Part shown: positions 57,936 through 64,000 of the stretch, one piece after another
Layout: every line of letters begins with the position of its first letter
Numbering within the stretch: the stretch's first letter is position 1
NCBI GenBank assembly: GCA_037446555.1
Contig: JBBIIK010000005.1
Location: 121,581 to 185,580, forward strand
DNA length: 64,000 bases
Direction of reading: 5' to 3'
From: JANWVO01 sp037446555
Lineage (GTDB): Bacteria > Acidobacteriota > Terriglobia > Bryobacterales > Bryobacteraceae
Notes under the pieces: model-generated
Seen by the model: the letters and a program-made list of their open reading frames with translations, nothing else
The model's database searches: none
What the model was told of the DNA's origin: nothing
Program-made: the position numbers and the translations under genes

Positions 57936-58676
57936 ATGCTGCAAACCCTTTCTGAAGCGCACTTGCCCGACCTCTTGCGCCTGTCCGAGACTGCCGGGTG
58001 GAACCAGACCGCCGGGGACTGGCTGCGGCTGCTGGCACTGGAACCCGAAGGCTGCTTCGGCATCGCCTCCGGCGGGCGGATCGTGGCCTCCGCGACGGTG
58101 ATCACCTACGGGCGGGAACTGGCATGGATCGGGATGGTGCTGACCTTGCCGGACCACCGCGGCAGGGGCTACGCGACGCAACTCATGCAGCGGTGCCTGG
58201 GCTACTGCCAGCAGGGCGGCATCGGCACGGTGCGGCTGGATGCCACAGAGCAGGGGCGCCCCGTCTACGCGAAGCTCGGTTTTGTGGACGAATACGAAGT
58301 GCAACGGCGCGAGGGCTGGCTGGAGGCGCGCGAGGCGCGCCCTCTGGCATTTGACTTTGCGCTGGACCGTCTGGCATTCGGGGCGGACCGCCGCCGCCTG
58401 CTCGAACGGACCGGCTGTTCACGTCCCGGGCGCGTCGCTTCCTACATTGGGCCCGTGACCGCACGCACGCCGGAGGAGGCGCGTGAGACGATACTGCATT
58501 GCGGCGTGTCCGGTCCGTGCTTTTGGGACGTGCCCTGCGCCAATCCGGCGGCGGTGGAGCTCGCCGGGAATCTGGGCTTCTCCCCTGTGCGCCGCCTGAT
58601 GCGCATGCGGCGCGGCCCCGCGGTGGCGGAGCGGCCCGAATACGTATTTGCCCTCGCGGGCTTCGAGCACGGCTGA
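57936..58676 (+). CDS. GNAT-family N-acetyltransferase, two-domain
   Basis: A 246-residue acetyltransferase. The N-terminal GNAT domain has a canonical acetyl-CoA loop in VLTLPDHRGRGYATQLMQRC (RGRGYA) and a typical end ARLDATEQGRPVYAKLGF-like segment (DATEQGRPVYAKLGF). A C-terminal second GNAT-like half (about 140-246) lacks a clear loop. The ATG has GGGAGG upstream. First gene of an operon with the lactonase, Nudix and mutS2 genes, 17 bases apart from the next. Acceptor unknown. Confidence 0.87.
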   Translation: MLQTLSEAHLPDLLRLSETAGWNQTAGDWLRLLALEPEGCFGIASGGRIVASATVITYGRELAWIGMVLTLPDHRGRGYATQLMQRCLGYCQQGGIGTVRLDATEQGRPVYAKLGFVDEYEVQRREGWLEAREARPLAFDFALDRLAFGADRRRLLERTGCSRPGRVASYIGPVTARTPEEARETILHCGVSGPCFWDVPCANPAAVELAGNLGFSPVRRLMRMRRGPAVAERPEYVFALAGFEHG

Positions 58677-58693
58677 GCGCCTACAATGAGAGC

Positions 58694-59563
58694 GTGAAGA
58701 GCGCCGCTCCGGCCCTGGTTGCCTTGGCCTGCCTATGTTCCGCGCAAGAGCCGGGGCAGCACCTGATTCAACGCGTGGCATCCGGCTTCCGCTACGCCGA
58801 CGGGCTGGCCATCGAGCATTCGGGCTCGCTGCTGGTGGCCGATCCGCCCGAGGACCGCATCGTGCGGATCGTCTTCGGCAGGCCTCCCGCAGTGGTTCGC
58901 AAGCCCTCCGGCGGCGCAGCCGGACTGGCGTTCGATCCGAACAAGCGGCTGGTGATCTGCGAGTCGGAGGCACGCCGCGTGGCGCGGCTCGAAGAGGACG
59001 GAGCCGTCACCGTTCTGGCGCATGAGTTCGAAGGCAAGCCGCTGAACGGTCCCAACGATCTCGCCATCCGCTCCAACGGCCACATCTATTTCACCGATCC
59101 TGCGTTCGGCTCGGCGCTGGACCGCAAGCAGCTCCCCTTCCACGGCGTTTTTCACCTGTCTCCGAAGGGCGAGCTGGAGGCGCTCTACCGGAGCGAGTCG
59201 CGTCCCTCCGGCATCGCGTTTTCCCCCGACGAACGGCTCCTCTACGTGACATTTGCCGACGAGCGGCTGGTGCGCGCGTTCGACCTGAGCCGCTCGGGCG
59301 CGGCGTCCAACCCGCGAGTGCTGATCACGAAGACGGGCGGCGTGCCGCTGGGCGTCCGCACGGACCGCAACGGGAATCTGTTGGTCGCCGCCGGCGAGTT
59401 TCTGGAGATTTACACCGCCAAAGGATCGCTGATCGAGAAGATCCGCCTTCCGGACCGCATCGCCAATCTCGCCGTGCATCCGTCGACGGGAGACACCTAT
59501 GCCGCCACGCGCGGCGCCGTCCATCTGGTGGCGCGCGGGGCGCGGGCGGCAATCCAGCCATGA
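58694..59563 (+). CDS. Exported SMP-30/gluconolactonase-like beta-propeller protein
   Basis: A 289-residue protein with a short signal peptide (MKSAAPALVALACLCSAQ) and six-bladed propeller motifs: NGPNDLAIRSNGHIYFTDP, RPSGIAFSPDERLLYVTF and GVPLGVRTDRNGNLLVAA. The start is GTG 58694, only six bases after TACAAT (58682-58687), so a promoter inside the operon may give a leaderless message. It overlaps the Nudix gene by four bases. It is more compact than the member at 28557; the lactone is unknown. Confidence 0.85.
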   Translation: MKSAAPALVALACLCSAQEPGQHLIQRVASGFRYADGLAIEHSGSLLVADPPEDRIVRIVFGRPPAVVRKPSGGAAGLAFDPNKRLVICESEARRVARLEEDGAVTVLAHEFEGKPLNGPNDLAIRSNGHIYFTDPAFGSALDRKQLPFHGVFHLSPKGELEALYRSESRPSGIAFSPDERLLYVTFADERLVRAFDLSRSGAASNPRVLITKTGGVPLGVRTDRNGNLLVAAGEFLEIYTAKGSLIEKIRLPDRIANLAVHPSTGDTYAATRGAVHLVARGARAAIQP

Positions 59564-60003
59564 GATCGCGACGCTACCCCGCGCGCCCGCTGCTTGGCGT
59601 GGGCGCAGTGATCTTCGATAGAGGCCGCGTGCTGCTGATCGAACGCGGGCAGGAGCCGCTGAAGGGCTGGTGGACCCTGCCCGGCGGCCTGGTGGAAACA
59701 GGCGAGCGGCTGGACCAGGCTCTGCGCCGCGAGGTACGCGAGGAGACGGGCCTCGAGGTGGAGCCGCTTACTGTGGCCGCGATCTTCGAGCGCATCATGC
59801 CCGACGAGGCCGGGCGCACCGAATTTCATTACGTGATCGTCGATTACCTCTGCCGCGCCGTGGGCGGCGAGCTTGCCTGGGGCAGCGACGTAAGCGCCGC
59901 GCAGTGGGTGGAACTGGATGAACTGGACGCGCTGAAGGTGGCGCCCGGTACGCCGCCGGTGATAGGGAAGGCGCTCGCCATCTGGCAGGAGATGGCCGAA
60001 TGA
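59560..60003 (+). CDS. Nudix hydrolase
   Basis: A 147-residue pyrophosphohydrolase. The Nudix box is complete: Gly43, Glu49 and REVREETGL at 57-65, with the metal-binding Glu residues in place. The N-terminal VGAVIFDRGRVLLIERG is the usual first strand. Likely targets are nucleotide-sugar or oxidised nucleotide pyrophosphates. Both ends overlap neighbours by four bases (ATGA), so it is translated together with the lactonase and mutS2. Confidence 0.93.
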   Translation: MRSRRYPARPLLGVGAVIFDRGRVLLIERGQEPLKGWWTLPGGLVETGERLDQALRREVREETGLEVEPLTVAAIFERIMPDEAGRTEFHYVIVDYLCRAVGGELAWGSDVSAAQWVELDELDALKVAPGTPPVIGKALAIWQEMAE

Positions 60004-62408
60004 ACGCGCGCAGCCTGGAACTGCTGGAGTACGAGCGCCTGCGCGAACTCCTGGGCCGTTACGTGCCCTCGCCCGGGGGGCGGCGGCTGCTGGAGCGCAT
60101 GGCGCCGCTCGAACGGCGGGAAGATGCGCAAGCAGCGCTGGCCGAAGCGGCGGAGGCCATCGAGTGGCTGCGCGAATCGCAGAAGCCGCCATCCGGGCGC
60201 AAAGCGCAGGCTGTGCCGCTGCGCTTCGACGGGCTGCCGGATGCCGAACCGGCCGCGGCCAAGCTGCGGATCGACGGGGCGGTGCTCGAACCGCTGGAGA
60301 TCCACGCGCTCGGCGTGTTGCTTGAGCGCGCGCAGCAGGTGCGGCAGGCGCTGGCGCCGGCTGCCGCCCTGTGCCCCCGGCTCGCCCGCCGCGCCGTGCA
60401 AATCGCCGGCATGCGGCAGACGCTGCGCGTGGTGCAGGGCAAGGTGCTGCCGGACGGCACCATCGCCGACGATGCCAGCCCGGAGCTCGAGCGCATCCGC
60501 CGCGAGACCGCGCGCCAGCGGCAGCTCGTGCAGGAATCGCTGGAGCGCTTCCTCAGAACCCATCATGAAGACGGGCTGCTGCAAGAGGAATTCGTCACCA
60601 TCCGCAACGACCGCTTTGTCGTGCCCGTGGTGCCGGGCGCGAAGCGCAAGCTTGCGGGTGTGGTGCACGGCTCGAGCGGCAGCGGACACACGCTGTTTCT
60701 GGAGCCGCTGGAAACCATCGAGCTGAACAACGATCTGGTGCGGCTCCAGGAGGAGGAGCAGCGCGAGGCACACCGCATCCTGCGCGAACTCACATCCGAG
60801 CTGCGCCGCCATGCCCTCGAAGTCCGCGAAGCCGCCGACACGCTGGCGGCGCTCGACTTCGCCTTCGCGCGCGCCCGCTTCGCGCTCGATTTCGACGCCA
60901 CGGTCCCCTCCTTCTCGCCCGACGAGGCGCCGCGGTTCGAACTTGTGGAGGCCCGCCATCCGCTGCTGGAAGACATCCTGCGGAGGCAGCGCCGCCGTGT
61001 GGTGCCGCTCACGCTCTCTCTCAATTCAGGAAGCCGCACGCTGCTCATCAGCGGCCCCAACACAGGGGGCAAGACGGTGGCCATCAAGTGCGCCGGGCTG
61101 GCGGCGCTGATGGCGCAAAGCGGCGTGCCGGTGTGCGCCGCGCATGCTGTTCTGCCGTGGTTCGACGACGTGCTGGCCGACATCGGCGACAACCAGAGCC
61201 TCGAGCAGAGCCTGTCCAGCTTCAGCGCGCATGTGGAGCGGCTCAAGGAGATGATCGGGCTGGCCGCGTCCGGCTCGCTCGTGCTGCTCGACGAACTGGG
61301 CCGCGCCACCGACCCGGACGAAGGCGGGGCGCTGGGCGTCGCCGTGCTGGAGGACTTCCACCGCCGCGGGGCGTTCACGCTGGCAAGCACGCACCTGCCG
61401 GCATTGAAGGTGTTCGGCGCCACGGCCGCCGGCGTCGTCAACGCCGCCATGGGCTTCGATGAGAGCACGCTGGAGCCGACCTACCGCCTGGCGGTCGGCG
61501 CTCCCGGCAAGTCGGCTGGGCTCGAAATCGCCGCCCGGCTCGGGCTGCCGCCGCGGCTGGTGGAACGGGCGCGCGCGGCGATGGGCGAGAGGGACCGCCA
61601 GTTGGGCGAACTGCTGCGCCAGCTGGAGGCGAAACTGGGCGAGGCGGCGGCGCGGCTCGAGGAACTGGAAAGGCTGCGCGCGGAGCTCGAGGAGCGCGAA
61701 CGGCGGCTGCTTGAGCAGATGGAGCGGCGCGAGAAGGCGCGGCTGCGGGAGATCGAGGAGGCAGCCGAAGCGGCGAAGAAGCAGTTCGAGAAACAGGCGC
61801 AGGAGCTCGTCGCCAGCGTGCTTTCGGCGCCGGAACAGAGACGGCAGGCGGAGAAGGCGCTGCGGCAGGCGGCGCGAGTGCGGCGCGAGTTCGAACAAAG
61901 CGTCGCGGAACTGAAACAGCCCGAGGCGAAGAAGGCGCCGGCGGAGGTGATCCGCGAAGGCGCTCGCGTGCGGTTGAGGGATGTCGGCCAGCCGGCGCAG
62001 GTGCGCAAGGTGCTCGAGGGCGGCCGGCTGGAGGTGGACGTGGGCTTCTTGCGGATGCAGGTTTCCACGGAGGATGTCACGGAGGTCTTGCCGCCCGCTC
62101 CTGGCGGGGCGAAGCTGCCGGCCGGGGTGACGCTCACCGCCGGCCCGCGCTGGGACACTCTCACGCGCGAGGTGAACGTGATCGGCAAGACAGCCGACGA
62201 CGCGCGCGAAGAAGTGGACAAGTTCCTGGACGACGCGTTTCTGGCCGGTGTGACGCGCGTGCGCGTGATCCACGGGCACGGCATGGGCGTGCTGAAACGC
62301 GCCGTCGAGCAACTGTGCAGCGCGCACCCGCACGTGGAGAAGTTCTACCCGGCATCGCCCGCCGAGGGCGGCGCCGGCGCCACCATCGTCGAGATCAAAG
62401 AAGGCTGA
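60000..62408 (+). CDS. mutS2: MutS2 endonuclease
   Basis: An 802-residue MutS-family ATPase with a nuclease end, which suppresses recombination or rescues stalled ribosomes in different species. Walker A is GPNTGGKT at 352-359, Walker B LVLLDELGRATDPDEGGALG at about 426-445, the signature STHLPALK follows. A long coiled coil occupies about 520-650. The C-terminal Smr domain (about 720-802) has the VIHGHGMGVLKRAV motif. No mismatch-binding N-terminal domain is present, as expected for MutS2. Confidence 0.95.
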   Translation: MNARSLELLEYERLRELLGRYVPSPGGRRLLERMAPLERREDAQAALAEAAEAIEWLRESQKPPSGRKAQAVPLRFDGLPDAEPAAAKLRIDGAVLEPLEIHALGVLLERAQQVRQALAPAAALCPRLARRAVQIAGMRQTLRVVQGKVLPDGTIADDASPELERIRRETARQRQLVQESLERFLRTHHEDGLLQEEFVTIRNDRFVVPVVPGAKRKLAGVVHGSSGSGHTLFLEPLETIELNNDLVRLQEEEQREAHRILRELTSELRRHALEVREAADTLAALDFAFARARFALDFDATVPSFSPDEAPRFELVEARHPLLEDILRRQRRRVVPLTLSLNSGSRTLLISGPNTGGKTVAIKCAGLAALMAQSGVPVCAAHAVLPWFDDVLADIGDNQSLEQSLSSFSAHVERLKEMIGLAASGSLVLLDELGRATDPDEGGALGVAVLEDFHRRGAFTLASTHLPALKVFGATAAGVVNAAMGFDESTLEPTYRLAVGAPGKSAGLEIAARLGLPPRLVERARAAMGERDRQLGELLRQLEAKLGEAAARLEELERLRAELEERERRLLEQMERREKARLREIEEAAEAAKKQFEKQAQELVASVLSAPEQRRQAEKALRQAARVRREFEQSVAELKQPEAKKAPAEVIREGARVRLRDVGQPAQVRKVLEGGRLEVDVGFLRMQVSTEDVTEVLPPAPGGAKLPAGVTLTAGPRWDTLTREVNVIGKTADDAREEVDKFLDDAFLAGVTRVRVIHGHGMGVLKRAVEQLCSAHPHVEKFYPASPAEGGAGATIVEIKEG

Positions 62409-62499
62409 ACCCCGGTCGCAGCAACTTTTTCCGCCTTTACCCCGGGGCTTCCCTCTGGCCGGGCGGAGTCCAGCGCCCCCATGGAGCAACGGCCCCGGA

Positions 62500-63090
62500 T
62501 CAGACCCGCCCTCTACGCCTACGCCGCCGGACGAACCACGCCAGCGCTACAGGAACTCCGACGAGCGCCATCGTTCCCGGCTCCGGGATGGGCGTGAGGA
62601 AGCCGCGGATCTCGCCTCCCGGGTAATCAGTCGTGTGGATGTTGAAATACGCCCTGCCTTGCGCCAGTCCAGCCGCGAGTGCGGCTTCCGCGCCTGCGGC
62701 AGTTCCACCGTTGGCTGTGAGAAACGAACTGCCGAAGGTGCTTGTCAGGGAGGTGTCAAACGTGCTCAAGTACGTCCCTGCCGAGACGCCCGAGGGGAAT
62801 CCGGTGAACGTTGGCAGCATCGTCGCCACTCCAGCCGTCCCGGTGAGGGGCGTGGCGGTGCAGCAGTGGATATGCGCGACGGTGACCGTTCCGGCGAGTC
62901 CGGAAAAGGCGACGTCGACCACGAGCATGTCCGCCGTGGTATCGATGGTGACGTACGCCTGCCCGATGCCGGGCGAGGCGTTGGGCGGAGACTCATTTGG
63001 CCCGGTGAGTTCGGCGAAGTAGGTGATGGGCGCGCCGTGAACCGCCGGCCACAGGCAGATGCAAGCGAGAATTACCGTCCTGAAGCGCAC
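62500..63090 (-). CDS. CHRD-domain protein with PEP-CTERM sorting tail
   Basis: A 196-residue exported protein: signal peptide to VHG|A, then a CHRD beta domain (FAELTGPNESPPNASPGIGQ, VAHIHCC, AYFNIHTTDYPGGEIRGFL), then the PEP-CTERM tail PEPGTMALVGVPVALAWFV with an Arg cluster. PEP-CTERM tails are recognised by exosortase EpsH-type enzymes linked to exopolysaccharide. The start is GTG 63090, with a strong AAGGAGG ribosome site; the longer frame upstream lacks one. Function of the CHRD domain is unknown. The exosortase is not in the window. Confidence 0.88.
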   Translation of the reverse strand: MRFRTVILACICLWPAVHGAPITYFAELTGPNESPPNASPGIGQAYVTIDTTADMLVVDVAFSGLAGTVTVAHIHCCTATPLTGTAGVATMLPTFTGFPSGVSAGTYLSTFDTSLTSTFGSSFLTANGGTAAGAEAALAAGLAQGRAYFNIHTTDYPGGEIRGFLTPIPEPGTMALVGVPVALAWFVRRRRRRGRV

Positions 63091-63265
63091 AGGCCCCTCC
63101 TTCCGGGACCCTCCCAGTGTTGGCTGCGCGGCCGGCAAATACAATGTGGCAGCGTACAGATTTGAGCGAAAGTTGTCCCGAGAGTAATGGTACAGGCGGC
63201 ACTGCCGCGGCGCGGGGCACGGAGATCCTGAAGCGCCGCCGGGATGCCGCAGGGCTGAGGCCGGA

Positions 63266-63736
63266 TCAGTCGGCGAGCCCGGCAAGGGCCTCGAGCACCT
63301 CTTCGGTGTGCCCGTCCACCTTCACCTTGCGGAAGATTTTCGCGATTTTGCCTTTGTGGATCACGAACGTGCTGCGCTCGATGCCCATCGTCTTCCTGCC
63401 GTACATGTTCTTCTCCACCCACACGCCGTACTTCCCGGCCATCTTGTGATCGGGATCGGCCAGCAGCGGAAACGGAAGCGAGTATTTCTGTTTGAACTTC
63501 GCGAGCGCCGCAGGCTGATCCGGCGAAACTCCCAGCACCACGGCGCCGCGGGCGAGGATCTCCTGGTGGTGATCGCGGAAGCTGCAAGCCTCCCTGGTGC
63601 AGCCGGGCGTATCCGCGCGCGGGTAGAAGTAGAGCACGACCGTCTTGTCGGCGAACGCGGAGAGCTTCACCTTTCCGCCGTAGTCATCGGCGAGGGCGAA
63701 ATCGGGGGCCTTGGAACCTTCTATCAGTTCTGCCAT
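63266..63736 (-). CDS. bcp: Peroxiredoxin of the Bcp/PrxQ type
   Basis: A 156-residue thiol peroxidase that reduces hydrogen peroxide and organic peroxides. The peroxidatic Cys46 and resolving Cys51 are five apart in DTPGCTREACSF, the PrxQ pattern, so disulfide formation is within one chain, reduced by thioredoxin. The preceding Thr44 and later Arg (GIERSTFVIHKGK) complete the active site. All Cys codons are ordinary, so this is not a selenoprotein despite the tRNA-Sec in the window. Confidence 0.95.
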   Translation of the reverse strand: MAELIEGSKAPDFALADDYGGKVKLSAFADKTVVLYFYPRADTPGCTREACSFRDHHQEILARGAVVLGVSPDQPAALAKFKQKYSLPFPLLADPDHKMAGKYGVWVEKNMYGRKTMGIERSTFVIHKGKIAKIFRKVKVDGHTEEVLEALAGLAD

Positions 63737-64000
63737 ACCTCGAATGATGCGCGCGCCGCGCGGCAGATTCCAAACACGCCTGTCGGTAGCATGTCAAGAT
63801 GTCCGGTCTAACTAGCAAGTGAATTGTCCGCTGTTGCCTGGCGGGGTCGAGTTCCGCCAAGCTGCAGTCACCGGGACGGAGGATAGAGCTCTGCGGGGAC
63901 GCAACTGGAGCGCCGTTCCAGGGCCGGGATTGAGGGAGCAGGTCAACAGCCTGCTCCTGGTCCTCAATCCTGGCCCAAAGCGTGAAATCCCGGAGGTCTG
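63737..64000. other. End of window: intergenic DNA with inverted repeats
   Basis: No coding frame was supported. Several hairpins are present: GGCGG...CCGCC near 63841-63859, CTGGA...TCCAG near 63905-63921, and the long inverted repeat at 63921-63976. The region may be a terminator cluster or the end of a mobile or repeat element that continues past the window. Confidence 0.45.
63921..63976. repeat. Long imperfect inverted repeat (hairpin)
   Basis: GGGCCGGGATTGAGG (63921-63935) pairs with CCTCAATCCTGGCCC (63962-63976) with one G-T pair, and the inner GAGCAGG (63936-63942) pairs with CCTGCTC (63950-63956) around a seven-base loop; five bases (63957-63961) bulge between the two. It makes a 22-bp stem, longer than any terminator in the window and without a T tract. 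Confidence 0.7.

Noticed and set aside
63266..63736. Selenocysteine in the Bcp peroxiredoxin
   Set aside because: Both active-site positions are ordinary Cys codons.

Overview
The window looks like chromosomal DNA of a high-GC Gram-negative bacterium, most probably an acidobacterium of the Solibacter/Bryobacter type. This rests on the combination of gene families, not on a database search: an 1128-residue TonB-dependent receptor with an N-terminal carboxypeptidase-regulatory-like domain, a CarD regulator, a CHRD protein with a PEP-CTERM tail, two SMP-30-type lactonases, an LmbE/PIG-L deacetylase beside a sodium:solute symporter, a TolB-like/TPR protein, and several exported TIM-barrel isomerases and toroid proteins. 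No prophage, integrase, insertion sequence or CRISPR array was seen.

Layout. 1-2.5 kb: the tail of an unknown gene, about 1 kb without a convincing gene, a WYL regulator and a selenocysteine tRNA. 2.5-6.8 kb: a coupled minus-strand operon (LmbE-like deacetylase, 41-residue membrane protein, sodium:solute symporter). 6.9-12.8 kb: bacterioferritin, then the glycine cleavage genes gcvT-gcvH and gcvPA-gcvPB, split by an antisense, frameshifted methyltransferase. 12.8-18.8 kb: an exported isomerase and toroid pair, an acetyltransferase, and an 817-residue orphan behind a structured leader with an attenuator-like terminator. 18.8-21.2 kb: ruvAB and rsmE. 21.2-26.9 kb: a complete rRNA operon on the minus strand (16S, tRNA-Ile, tRNA-Ala, 23S, 5S) with a clear promoter and terminator. 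27-35 kb: a polyprenyl-phosphate sugar transferase, an SMP-30 protein, a zinc-ribbon/transmembrane/jelly-roll-like protein paired with a TPR protein, and carD. 35.3-43.7 kb: a long minus-strand run (cobB-type sirtuin, larC, metG, tatD, polyprenyl diphosphate synthase, toroid protein, isomerase). 43.8-50.7 kb: a YdcF-like protein, acyltransferase 3, the TolB-like/TPR protein, then an operon of glutaryl-CoA dehydrogenase-like protein, copper-binding lipoprotein and exported methyltransferase. 50.7-54.3 kb: a TPR/beta-barrel-like protein overlapping a secreted TIM-barrel glycosidase-like protein. 54.4-63.7 kb: the TonB receptor, a four-gene operon ending in mutS2, the PEP-CTERM CHRD protein and a Bcp peroxiredoxin. 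A hairpin-forming inverted repeat closes the window.

How it fits together: much of the window is housekeeping (translation, recombination and repair, one-carbon metabolism). Over this lies a saprophyte-like layer for sugars and envelope polysaccharide: receptor, symporter, lactonases, exported isomerases, glycosidase-like proteins and a sugar transferase. Translational coupling (ATGA, GTGA and TGATG junctions) is frequent. Several genes carry a -10-like hexamer only 6-17 bases ahead of the start codon, often without a Shine-Dalgarno site, which suggests leaderless or very short-leader transcripts.

The least explained parts are the structured leader and 817-residue protein at 16.2-18.8 kb, the TPR-barrel/glycosidase pair at 50.7-54.3 kb, the 906-residue protein with its TPR partner at 30-34.3 kb, and the broken methyltransferase inside the glycine cleavage cluster. 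All assignments come from reading the sequence; none was confirmed by a search.
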